Shown here piece by piece: positions 25,042-32,159 of a stretch of DNA of 32,159 nt. The stretch spans positions 1 through 32,159 of the forward strand of contig URMZ01000020.1 of the NCBI GenBank assembly GCA_900549025.1, written 5' to 3'. This DNA comes from an uncultured Collinsella sp. GTDB lineage: Bacteria; Actinomycetota; Coriobacteriia; Coriobacteriales; Coriobacteriaceae. A program made the translations under genes and the position numbers. Numbering within the stretch: position 1 is the stretch's first letter; the number at the start of each line of letters is the position of its first letter. The notes below the pieces were generated by a model, which saw only the letters and a list, made by a program, of their open reading frames with translations, did not search any database and was not told where the DNA came from.

Positions 25042-26433
25042 CTGTTTATCGGAAGAACAGTGGAAATGTCCGAGCTCAATCGACTGTATGGCACGGGCTC
25101 CTTTGAGATGCCTGTGATTTACGGCCGTCGTCGTGTGGGCAAAACGCGTCTTATCACAGAATTCATCCAAGACAAGAAGGCTATTTACTTTCAAGCTCGT
25201 CGTACCAATGCAGAGGCAAACCTGCACGGCTTTAGCCAGGCGATACTTGCGGGTTCGGTTGGTGCTGCAGGCGTGTCGTTTCGTAGTTTTGACGAGGCGT
25301 TCGATGCATTGGCCACCATGGCTCGCACGGAACGTTTGATTGTCGTGATTGACGAGTATCCCTATCTCGCCCAATCGAATCCCGAGATCAGTTCGTTGCT
25401 GCAAGACAAGATTGATCACTTGTACAAAGAGACTAGGCTCATGCTGATTCTATGCGGCTCGTCTCTTTCGTTTATGGAGGAACAGGTGTTGGGCTACGAG
25501 AGCCCACTATACGGTAGGCGTACGGCCCAGTTTAAGATCATGCCGCTCGATTTTACGACGACCCTCGGCCTGTGGCAGAGCATGAGTCGCGAAGACGCTG
25601 CAGTTTGCTATGGTATGACGGGCGGCATTCCTGCATATATCGAGAGAGTCGATCCTGCCGCATCGCTCAAGGACAACATCAAACGTCTTTTTCTTACTTC
25701 TACGGGCTATCTCTTTGAGGAGCCGAGTAACCTGCTAATGCAAGAGTGCCGCAATCCCGAGCAATATGATGCGATCGTGCAAGCAATTGCTCAGGGGCGC
25801 TCGAAGATCTCGGAGATTGCGAGCTCTACGGGAATCCCTGCGAGCAACGTAAAGAGCTATGTGGATAAGCTGGCGTCGCTCGGGATTGTCGAGCGCGAGC
25901 TGCCCCTAAACGAGACGAGCAATAAGCGAGCCGTGTATCTGCTGAGCGATCAGATGTTTAGGTTCTGGTACAAGTTTGTGCCGCAGAACATTGGGCTGAT
26001 TCAAAACGATATGGCCGAGATGGCGTATGAGCGCATTGAGCCGCACGTATCGGATTACATGGGTACGATCTTTGAGATTATATGCAGACAATACGTGTAC
26101 GAACTCGCGCGCGCGGGCCAGCTCGATGTGGTTCCGGCGAGTGTCGGGCGCTGGTGGGGGACGGACAATCGCACGCATACGCAGGAAGAAATCGACTTGA
26201 TTGTTGACGATGGCGAGGGCGCTGCGCTGTTTGCGGAGTGCAAATGGCGCAATGAACCGGCGGGCGAAGACGTGCTGCAAAAGCTCGTGCACCGAAGCGA
26301 GCTCTTTAGACGGCAACGAAAAAGCTATGCACTTTTCTCAAAAAGCGGCTTTACGCAGGGATGTCGGGATGCCGCGGAGAGTAGGGGAGACGTCAAGCTG
26401 ATCTCGTTTGCCGAGATGTGTGAGCGGAGATAA
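25042..26433 (+). CDS. Archaeal-type ATPase with C-terminal DUF234 domain
   Basis: The protein has a P-loop with Walker A YGRRRVGKTRLI (about residues 27-38), Walker B LIVVIDEYPYL (about 99-109) and a sensor segment LMLILCGSSLSFME. A winged-helix region (ISEIASSTGIPASNVKSYVDK) follows, then a DUF234 tail with EIDLIV and LFAECKWRN, a nuclease-like pattern. Relatives begin MFIGR...EL; here the same LFIGRTVEMSELNRLYG starts at CTG (25042), 8 nt after AGGAAGG, with a stop codon further upstream (TAA at 25024) and no ATG, GTG or TTG between. Starting at GTG 25060 would cut conserved residues. The product is 463 residues. The function is uncertain; it is probably a defence or mobile-region ATPase. 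Confidence 0.8.
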   Translation: MFIGRTVEMSELNRLYGTGSFEMPVIYGRRRVGKTRLITEFIQDKKAIYFQARRTNAEANLHGFSQAILAGSVGAAGVSFRSFDEAFDALATMARTERLIVVIDEYPYLAQSNPEISSLLQDKIDHLYKETRLMLILCGSSLSFMEEQVLGYESPLYGRRTAQFKIMPLDFTTTLGLWQSMSREDAAVCYGMTGGIPAYIERVDPAASLKDNIKRLFLTSTGYLFEEPSNLLMQECRNPEQYDAIVQAIAQGRSKISEIASSTGIPASNVKSYVDKLASLGIVERELPLNETSNKRAVYLLSDQMFRFWYKFVPQNIGLIQNDMAEMAYERIEPHVSDYMGTIFEIICRQYVYELARAGQLDVVPASVGRWWGTDNRTHTQEEIDLIVDDGEGAALFAECKWRNEPAGEDVLQKLVHRSELFRRQRKSYALFSKSGFTQGCRDAAESRGDVKLISFAEMCERR

Positions 26434-26455
26434 CCAAGCGCGCTCTGATGTGATG

Positions 26456-26582
26456 CTCGGAATGGGACGCGCTTTCCCTTTGGCGGCCTTTGGCGGAAAC
26501 TACGTCCCGGATTCCCGCTTCAGGATGGGATGCCGTTTCCGATAGAGGCATGGGGCGGAAAGTGCGTCCCAGAATCCGGCGC
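26456..26582. repeat. Palindromic repeat array 3
   Basis: A right half unit (26456-26478), one full unit (about 26492-26541) and a left half unit (26553-26582) belong to the same palindrome family as arrays 1 and 2. The array begins about 20 nt after the ATPase stop codon. Confidence 0.75.
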
Positions 26583-26634
26583 AACGCCGCTGGAGTAGAG
26601 GGGCGAGCTCCGGACTTCGTAACCGAAAATCCAT

Positions 26635-26663
26635 TTGTTAAACCTGGCACCCGTGGGTAGAAT
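26635..26663 (+). promoter_or_regulatory. Promoter of a small antisense RNA
   Basis: TTGTTA (26635-26640), a 17-nt spacer and TAGAAT (26658-26663) form a strong sigma-70-type promoter. The expected start is near 26670, with no open reading frame or ribosome binding site downstream. Confidence 0.75.
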
Positions 26664-26669
26664 AAGGTC

Positions 26670-26755
26670 GACGGCAGCCCAAGGGTGATAGCTGGGCAGC
26701 GCCGTTACTTCGATTAAGGGGTCAATGCCTTAGAGGCGTCGACCCCTCTTTTTCT
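26670..26755 (+). ncRNA. Candidate antisense antitoxin RNA (type I toxin-antitoxin)
   Basis: A transcript of about 85 nt would run from the promoter at 26635-26663 to an intrinsic terminator: GGGGTC (26718-26723) pairs with GACCCC (26741-26746), an inner GCCT/AGGC hairpin fills the loop, and a T-tract is at 26749-26753. A 5' hairpin pairs ACGGC and GCCCA (26671-26675, 26677-26681) with TGGGC and GCCGT (26693-26697, 26701-26706 region). The last 26 nt are antisense to the 3' end of the toxin gene. Its boxes GACGGCAG and GGGCAGCGCC recur in the toxin leader and are partly complementary to each other, so the two RNAs can also pair there. Confidence 0.65.
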
Positions 26756-26855
26756 GCTTCGTACGCTGCTTGAGTGCCTCGGTAAGTCCGATAAGCGCCG
26801 TGAGGAGCGAGACCAAAGCGGTCAGGAGCTTCACGAAATCAGTCAGATCGGTCAT
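26730..26855 (-). CDS. Small hydrophobic toxin-like peptide, Fst/par-like type I locus
   Basis: The 41-residue product begins MTDLTDFVKLLTALVSLL, continues through one predicted membrane helix (about residues 8-28) and ends in a strongly basic tail KQRTKQKKRGRRL. GGGAGGTG lies 6-7 nt upstream of the ATG at 26855. Size, helix and charged tail match type I toxins that damage the membrane. The leader carries GACGGCAG (minus strand, 26902-26909) and GGGCAGCGCC (26881-26890), also present in the opposed RNA. A TAGAAT (26920-26925, minus) is a possible -10 with a weak -35. The stop codon lies inside the antisense RNA terminator. The family assignment is by architecture, not by residue identity. Confidence 0.65.
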   Translation of the reverse strand: MTDLTDFVKLLTALVSLLTALIGLTEALKQRTKQKKRGRRL

Positions 26856-26972
26856 GGGCATCACCTCCCGTCGCATGGAGGGCGCTGCCCGGCACATGGA
26901 ACTGCCGTCAACAACTGCAATTCTATCAAAGTACTGCTATAAATACGAATATATGTTCGATAATAACAGTGG

Positions 26973-27030
26973 CGTGATTCTCTCAAAGTGTGGCTTTACG
27001 CAAGGATGCCGGAAAGCCGTGCTGTGCGAT
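26973..27030 (+). pseudogene. 3' remnant of a second DUF234 ATPase gene
   Basis: The reading LSKCGFTQGCRKAV here matches FSKSGFTQGCRDAA near the C-terminus of the ATPase upstream (26335-26376), and the DNA is similar too. Nothing before it resembles the rest of an ATPase, so only a short 3' end survives. The remaining sequence from 26856 to 27113 holds the toxin leader and no other gene; a 99-residue open frame spanning it is spurious. Confidence 0.55.
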
Positions 27031-27113
27031 TTCATGTCCGCACGGGCGCCTATCCTTACGGCAATGTAGCCACCTATGTAGCAAGCGGCAGTTGACGGAG
27101 AGAGGCCGTAACC

Positions 27114-27848
27114 GTGTCAGCTGAAAAGACGCCGTGTATCTCGGCTATCGATACGACGAACTTTGCGCGCCAAATTGTGCTGGATTTTGAGTTTGCGCCG
27201 GTGCCAAAGCAGCGCCAGCGTCGTGGACTGCGCAACGAGATTATCGAGGTCGGCGCCGTCAAACTCGATTACCACGGCAACGTTATGGGCGAGTTCTCGC
27301 AGTTTGTGCAGACGGAATTTACCGAAGGCGTTGTGTTCCCCGTCCGCGAGCTTACAGGGATATCGGCTGTGGACACCGCGATGGCCGATCCGCTCTACAT
27401 GGTGATCAAAAGGCTCAGCGATTGGATCGGTCGCTACTCCGCCCAGATAGTTTGCTGGAGCGGGACGGACCGTCGACAGCTTTTGACTGAGTGCCAGGCA
27501 AAACACATCGACCTTTCCGCATTTCCTACGGACTGGGCCGACCTGCAGGCGTTCTACACCTCGATCATGGACGTGGGCAGCCACGGGCGCATCTCTTTGA
27601 GTGACGCGGCGACGTGGTTTGGCATCGAGTTCGACGAGTCGACGGGTCACGCCCACAGCGCCCTTGCCGATGCTCGTGTGACCGCCAAGCTGCTCAAGCA
27701 GATGATGGACGGGAACTACCGCGTGAGCCCGCGCGCCCAGGAGATACGCCAACGATGGGGGATGGGCGAGCGAGCTCAGACGCGCCTTTCCAGCAAGTGC
27801 CCCGAGCTGAGCGATCTGCTGCTGAAGTTGAAAGCGGAGGGAAGGTAG
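27114..27848 (+). CDS. DnaQ-like DEDDh 3'-5' exonuclease
   Basis: The 244-residue protein has the exonuclease motifs of the DEDDh superfamily: Exo I LDFEFAP (about residues 23-29) with NEIIEVGAVKLD (about 42-53), Exo II around VCWSGTDRRQLL, and Exo III HAHSALADARVT (about 178-189). This is similar to stand-alone exonucleases acting on RNA or DNA ends. The start is GTG at 27114, with GGAGAGAGG about 8 nt upstream. It stands alone between the toxin-antitoxin locus and the restriction operon, 190 nt before hsdR. The role is unknown. Confidence 0.85.
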   Translation: MSAEKTPCISAIDTTNFARQIVLDFEFAPVPKQRQRRGLRNEIIEVGAVKLDYHGNVMGEFSQFVQTEFTEGVVFPVRELTGISAVDTAMADPLYMVIKRLSDWIGRYSAQIVCWSGTDRRQLLTECQAKHIDLSAFPTDWADLQAFYTSIMDVGSHGRISLSDAATWFGIEFDESTGHAHSALADARVTAKLLKQMMDGNYRVSPRAQEIRQRWGMGERAQTRLSSKCPELSDLLLKLKAEGR

Positions 27849-28038
27849 GCGGGGCTCCGGGAATGACCTCTGACTCGATTCGCCGGGGCTCTTTTGTTTT
27901 CTTTGGAGCTTTCTCACGGGGCTGACTTTACTTCGTCTCATTTCGTATAAAGCGGCTGCTAGATTGCATAGTGATGATAAAATTAATCAACTCAACATCA
28001 ATAGCTGTCGCTTTGCGCAATGAGGGGTTCCGAGACGC

Positions 28039-30369
28039 ATGAACGAGTCTGACACACGGCTTAAACTCATTGATCCTGCGATTATGAAGTCGTGGGATCG
28101 CAATACCCAAGTCTTCACTGAGTATTTCTTTACCAGTGGCGAGATCGTTGTGCGCGGAAGTATGGTCACCCGTAAAGACAAGAAGAAGGCTGACTACCTT
28201 CTGATGTATGCTCCGGGCATCCCTATCGCAATCGTCGAGGCTAAGGATACGGAGCACACCGTTGATGCCGGTCTCCAACAGGGGATGGGATATGCCCAAC
28301 TGCTCGATATTCCGTTTGCGTACAGCTCAAACGGAAAGGGTTTTGTTGAGCACGATTTTCTTACCGGGAAAGAGCGCACTCTTGCCATGGACGAGTTTCC
28401 CACTCCGGCGGAACTTTGGACACGATACTCAAAAGCTAAGGGGCTTGAACATCCGTATAGCCAGGAGATTGTGACCGCTCCGTATTACCAGGAGCACGGC
28501 GGCAATCATCCTCGCTACTATCAGTGCATCGCCATCAATCGTACGCTTGAAGCTATTGCGCGAGGTAAGAATCGCATCTTGCTCGTTATGGCAACGGGAA
28601 CGGGAAAGACTTTTACGGCTTTTCAAATCGTTCATCGCTTGCGACAGACTACCGAGGTTCGTAAGGTTCTCTATCTGGCGGACCGCAATATTCTCGTCGA
28701 TCAGACCATAGACGGCGATTTCAAGCCTCTCAAGAGGGTTACAACCAAGGTCGTAGGTCGAAAGCTCGATTCTGCTTACGAGGTCTATTTCTCGCTCTAC
28801 CAACAGCTTGTTGGAGAAAACGGTGAAGAAATATTCCGCGAGTTCGACTCGGAATTCTTCGATTTGATTATCGTCGACGAGTGCCATCGCGGAAGCGCCG
28901 CGGCGGACTCCGCATGGCGTAAGGTACTTGAGTATTTCAATTGTGCAATTCAAATCGGTATGACGGCTACGCCAAAGGAGACTGAAGAGGTTTCAAACAT
29001 TACCTACTTCGGCGAACCTGTCTACACCTACTCCCTTAAACAGGGAATCGAGGATGGCTTTCTCGCCCCGTATAAAGTTATTCGTCCTAAGCTGAACGTC
29101 GACATTTACGGATACCGTACTGAGGAAGGCACCATAGATGATCGCGGCGAAGCTCTGCCCAAACGTGTTTTCGAGAAGCAAGACTTCGACAGCGAGATTG
29201 TCATCAAAGAGCGCTACGAGGAAGTTGCCAAGCGGATAACTCAATTTCTAAAGGAGACGGATCGTTACTCCAAGACCATAGTCTTTTGCGTTGACATCGA
29301 GCATGCCGAAAATATGCGACGTGCCCTTGTAAACGAGAACGCCGATATCGTAAGAGATCACCCCACCTACATCATGAAGATTACGGGTGACGACAGGGAA
29401 GGTAAGGCTCAGTTAGATAACTTCATCGACCCCGACGAGAAATACCCGACCATCGTTACGACTTCGAAGCTTCTCACCACTGGTGTTAATTGCAAGACGT
29501 GTAAGGTAGTCGTGCTCGACAACAAGTTCGGTGAGCACGGAATGACGGAGTTCAAGCAGATTATCGGCCGCGGAACCCGTATCTGTGAGGACTACGACAA
29601 ACTCTATTTCACCATCCTCGATTTTCGTGACGCATCGCGTTTGTTTGCAGATCCCGAGTTTGATGGCGAACCTGTTGTTGTGTTTGAGCCTAATCCGGGT
29701 GACCCCATTGCGGATCCGGGTCCCGGCGGCAATGGCGGCAGTCCCGTTCCGCCTCCGTCTCCGATCGTAGACCCACCCGTATTGCCGCCGGACGATCCGT
29801 CCTCCCATGTGAAATATCACGTTCATGGGGCCGACGTCTATGTAGTTTCGGAGATGGTGCAGTATTACTCCTCCGATGGCCTTCTTGTAACTGAGAGCCT
29901 TAAGGACTATACGCGAAAAAACATTCTCGGCGAATACGACACTCTTGACCACTTCCTAGCGGCGTGGAACTCTGAACATAAGAAACAAGCGATTATCGAT
30001 GAGCTGCGCGCGCGTGGCGTATTCCTGGATGAGCTGCGACTCGAGACTGGACAGGAGCAAATGAGCGACTTTGACCTCATTTGCCACATTGCTTACGACC
30101 AGAGACCTCTTACGCGCAGCGAGAGAGCCAATAGTGTCAAGAAAAAGGGCGTGCTCTATGAGTATGCCGGCGTCGCGCGTGAGGTCCTTGAAGCGCTTCT
30201 CGACAAATATGCGACGTCGAACCTCGTAGACTTGGACGACACCCACGTCCTCGACCTCGAGGAATTCCGTCGGTTTGGCAGCCCAATGAAGATCGTCGCC
30301 GCATTCGGCGGCAAACAACAGTACATTCAGGCAGCGCAGATGCTCGAGGACGAGCTCTACATCGCATAG
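28039..30369 (+). CDS. hsdR: Type I restriction enzyme, R (motor/nuclease) subunit
   Basis: HsdR translocates and cuts unmodified DNA in the R2M2S complex. The 776-residue protein has the N-terminal nuclease pattern KADYLLMYAP...IAIVEAKD (about residues 50-71), the helicase Walker A MATGTGKTFTA (about 184-194), DECHRG (about 280-285) and the later helicase motif IIGRGTRICEDYD. An unusual Pro/Gly-rich stretch at about residues 550-592 links the motor to the C-terminal HsdM-contact region. It starts at ATG 28039 with a distant GAGGGG. hsdM follows 19 nt later. Codon and base use here is more AT-rich than in the core genes before 23 kb, suggesting transfer. Confidence 0.93.
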   Translation: MNESDTRLKLIDPAIMKSWDRNTQVFTEYFFTSGEIVVRGSMVTRKDKKKADYLLMYAPGIPIAIVEAKDTEHTVDAGLQQGMGYAQLLDIPFAYSSNGKGFVEHDFLTGKERTLAMDEFPTPAELWTRYSKAKGLEHPYSQEIVTAPYYQEHGGNHPRYYQCIAINRTLEAIARGKNRILLVMATGTGKTFTAFQIVHRLRQTTEVRKVLYLADRNILVDQTIDGDFKPLKRVTTKVVGRKLDSAYEVYFSLYQQLVGENGEEIFREFDSEFFDLIIVDECHRGSAAADSAWRKVLEYFNCAIQIGMTATPKETEEVSNITYFGEPVYTYSLKQGIEDGFLAPYKVIRPKLNVDIYGYRTEEGTIDDRGEALPKRVFEKQDFDSEIVIKERYEEVAKRITQFLKETDRYSKTIVFCVDIEHAENMRRALVNENADIVRDHPTYIMKITGDDREGKAQLDNFIDPDEKYPTIVTTSKLLTTGVNCKTCKVVVLDNKFGEHGMTEFKQIIGRGTRICEDYDKLYFTILDFRDASRLFADPEFDGEPVVVFEPNPGDPIADPGPGGNGGSPVPPPSPIVDPPVLPPDDPSSHVKYHVHGADVYVVSEMVQYYSSDGLLVTESLKDYTRKNILGEYDTLDHFLAAWNSEHKKQAIIDELRARGVFLDELRLETGQEQMSDFDLICHIAYDQRPLTRSERANSVKKKGVLYEYAGVAREVLEALLDKYATSNLVDLDDTHVLDLEEFRRFGSPMKIVAAFGGKQQYIQAAQMLEDELYIA

Positions 30370-30388
30370 AGAAAGGTAACGATAGCAA

Positions 30389-31867
30389 ATGGCACTGGGA
30401 TCTCTCGTAAAGACCCTGCAGAACATCATGCGCAAAGACGCCGGCATCAATGGCGATGCGCAGCGCATTGAGCAGATGACTTGGCTTTTCTTCCTCAAGA
30501 TTTACGATGCCAAGGAGCAGGAGTGGGAGTTTCACGATGACTCCTATCAGTCCATCATCCCCGAGCGCCTGCGCTGGTATAGCTGGGCGCACGATGCGAA
30601 AGACGGCAAGGCGCTTACTGGCGATGAGCTTCTCGACTTTGTAAACAATGATCTATTCAAGACTCTTGAGAGTCTTGAGCTTGCACCTGATGCGCCTTTG
30701 CGACACGTCGTCGTCAAGGCTGCTTTTACTGACGCCAACAACTACATGAAGGATGGGATTCTACTTCGTCAAGTCATCAACGAGATTGACGAGTCGGTTG
30801 ATTTTACCGAGTACAAAGAGCGCCACGCCTTCGGTGAAATTTACGAGACCATCCTGAAAGACTTACAGTCCGCGGGTAATGCCGGCGAGTTTTACACGCC
30901 CCGAGCGGTGACTGACTTTATGGCCCAGGCACTTGCGCCCAAGCTCGGCGAGACTGTGGCTGACTTCGCGTGTGGCACGGGCGGCTTTTTGACGAGCGCC
31001 CTCAAGATTCTCGACTCCCAGGTTCAGACTCCAGCCGATCGTGAACTCTATGCAAGATCGGTCTACGGCATCGAGAAGAAGCAGCTCCCTTACCTGCTGT
31101 GCGTGACCAACATGCTGTTGCACGATATCGATAATCCTGAAGTCTTTCACGATAACTCTCTCGAGAAGGATGTTCGCGAGTGGAAGCACAAGCCTGACGG
31201 CCAGTTTGACGTCGTACTTATGAACCCGCCCTATGGCGGGTCCGAGAGTGCATCGGTGCAAAACAACTTCCCTGTTGCACTCCGTAGCTCCGAGACCGCA
31301 GATCTATTCCTTGGACTCATTCTTTATCGTCTTAAGCGAGGCGGCCGCGCTGCTGTTATCATTCCGGATGGTTTTCTCTTTGGCCAGGATAGTGCAAAGA
31401 CGGAGATCAAGCGTCGCCTGCTTGAGGACATGAACTTGCATACTGTCTTGCGCCTTCCACAGAGTGTTTTCGCTCCGTACACGAGCATCACTACTAACGT
31501 TCTGTTCTTCGATAATACGGGGGCCTCTGAGGGCGTTTGGTTCTATCGCATGGACATGCCCGAGGGGTATAAACACTTCTCTAAGACCAAGCCCATTAGG
31601 ATCGAACATTTTGCACCTGTAAAGGAATGGTGGGAGAACCGTCGGGATATCGAGGAAGACGGCAATCCCAAGGCCAAGTACTATACGGTTGACGAGTTGC
31701 GAGACGGCGGTTTTAACTTTGACGTGTGCGGCTATCCTCACGAGGAAGAGGAGATCTTACCGCCTGACGAACTGATCAGGAACTACAAAGAAGAGCGCGC
31801 TAAGCTCGATGCCGAGATTGACCAGAATCTTGCTCGTATTTGCGAGATTCTTGGGATTGAGGCGTAG
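30389..31867 (+). CDS. hsdM: Type I restriction-modification, M (methyltransferase) subunit
   Basis: HsdM methylates adenine at the site chosen by HsdS. The 492-residue protein has an N-terminal helical HsdM_N domain (LQNIMRKDAGINGDAQRIEQ), the S-adenosylmethionine motif DFACGTGGF (about residues 191-199) and the catalytic NPPYGG (about 278-283). The segment GNAGEFYTPRAVTDFMAQ before motif I is typical. AAAGG lies upstream of the ATG. Its stop codon is immediately followed by the hsdS ATG. The protein appears intact. Confidence 0.95.
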   Translation: MALGSLVKTLQNIMRKDAGINGDAQRIEQMTWLFFLKIYDAKEQEWEFHDDSYQSIIPERLRWYSWAHDAKDGKALTGDELLDFVNNDLFKTLESLELAPDAPLRHVVVKAAFTDANNYMKDGILLRQVINEIDESVDFTEYKERHAFGEIYETILKDLQSAGNAGEFYTPRAVTDFMAQALAPKLGETVADFACGTGGFLTSALKILDSQVQTPADRELYARSVYGIEKKQLPYLLCVTNMLLHDIDNPEVFHDNSLEKDVREWKHKPDGQFDVVLMNPPYGGSESASVQNNFPVALRSSETADLFLGLILYRLKRGGRAAVIIPDGFLFGQDSAKTEIKRRLLEDMNLHTVLRLPQSVFAPYTSITTNVLFFDNTGASEGVWFYRMDMPEGYKHFSKTKPIRIEHFAPVKEWWENRRDIEEDGNPKAKYYTVDELRDGGFNFDVCGYPHEEEEILPPDELIRNYKEERAKLDAEIDQNLARICEILGIEA

Positions 31868-32080
31868 ATGAAGGCAAAAGACCTGAAGAACTCAATCCTG
31901 CAAATGGCGATTGAGGGAAAGCTCGTTCCACAAGACCCGAGTGATGAGCCTGCAAGCGTCCTGCTTGAGCGTATTCGTGAAGAGAAGCATAAGCTTATTG
32001 CTGAGGGTAAGGCTAAATTCCCGAAGGGCGGGGAGAGCATTATCTATATCGGTTCCGATGGCTCCCCCTATGAGCCTTGA
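31868..32080 (+). CDS. hsdS: Truncated type I specificity subunit (N-terminal 70 residues only)
   Basis: The start matches HsdS proteins of this type: MKAKDLKNSILQMAIEGKLV, then PASVLLERIREEKHKL and YIGSDGSPYE. A full subunit has about 400 residues with two target-recognition domains, but here a stop comes directly after SPYE plus one residue, before the first recognition domain. The break lies at a conserved segment where silent hsdS copies commonly exchange. The piece alone cannot give specificity. Either an intact hsdS lies beyond the window, or the locus is rearranged. Confidence 0.85.
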   Translation: MKAKDLKNSILQMAIEGKLVPQDPSDEPASVLLERIREEKHKLIAEGKAKFPKGGESIIYIGSDGSPYEP

Positions 32081-32104
32081 TTATCAACTTCATCCGAACA
32101 CCTT

Positions 32105-32138
32105 CCACATTCATCCGCACATGTGCGGATGAATGTGG
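32105..32138. repeat. Perfect 34-bp palindrome after the broken hsdS
   Basis: Bases 32105-32121 are the exact reverse complement of 32122-32138, with no loop. The core is TTCATCCGCAC twice in inverted orientation; a near copy TTCATCCGAAC also occurs just upstream at 32090. No T-tract follows, so it is not a standard terminator. It is a candidate recombinase site, or a hairpin of a repeat family. Confidence 0.75.
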
Positions 32139-32159
32139 GAACCCGATACCCTGAGGGCC

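Noticed and set aside
26770..27069. 99-codon plus-strand frame over the toxin region
   Set aside because: No ribosome binding site, it overlaps the toxin gene and leader in antisense, and its end is the DUF234 remnant.
27849..28038. Terminator after the exonuclease and promoter for hsdR
   Set aside because: Only short, ambiguous GC pairings and AT-rich hexamers with poor spacing are present; none could be supported.

Overview
The window looks like a chromosomal segment of a Coriobacteriia actinobacterium, most probably Collinsella or a close relative. This rests on GC-rich codon use, the character of the ribosomal proteins, an anaerobic purine gene set typical of gut bacteria, and intergenic repeats. 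No database search was possible, so the genus is an inference.

Layout. (1) 1-6200, plus strand: a ribosomal protein operon rplC-rplD-rplW-rplB-rpsS-rplV-rpsC-rplP-rpmC-rpsQ-rplN-rplX, closed by a strong terminator. Three non-coding gaps (before rplC, rplB and rplN) fold into hairpins and look like leader RNAs; two share a 26-nt hairpin. The usual next genes (rplE, rpsN, rpsH) do not follow. (2) 6200-8600: dispersed GGGAC-type repeats, a helically phased GCAAATA array, a Gfo/Idh/MocA oxidoreductase and a DeoR-type regulator. (3) 8600-11810, minus strand: a U32-family protein followed by an RluA-type pseudouridine synthase, probably an RNA-modification pair. (4) ridA on the plus strand. (5) 12600-23080: an anaerobic purine module. 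A YheO/DauR-type regulator diverges from an operon of an NCS2 purine permease, SsnA amidohydrolase, YgfK flavin/Fe-S oxidoreductase, a four-cluster ferredoxin and an XdhD-like molybdenum hydroxylase. The permease promoter has a Fur-like box between its -35 and -10.

(6) 23080-32159: an accessory region. Three arrays of alternating palindromic repeats with a period of about 60 bp flank two defence-like genes: an AbiEi-like protein with a C-terminal nuclease-like domain (minus) and an archaeal-type ATPase with a DUF234 tail (plus). The ATPase is preceded by a perfect 25-bp inverted repeat and seems to start at CTG. Next comes a probable type I toxin-antitoxin locus: a 41-residue membrane peptide on the minus strand opposed by a small plus-strand RNA with its own promoter and terminator, arranged like Fst/par. 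A remnant of a second DUF234 ATPase, a DEDDh exonuclease, and a type I restriction-modification operon hsdR-hsdM-hsdS follow. hsdS stops after 70 residues, before any target-recognition domain, and is followed by a perfect 34-bp palindrome, which suggests an invertible or otherwise rearranged specificity locus.

The toxin-antitoxin locus, the broken hsdS with its palindrome, the palindrome-bounded gene cassettes and the ribosomal leader RNAs are the observations most worth pursuing.
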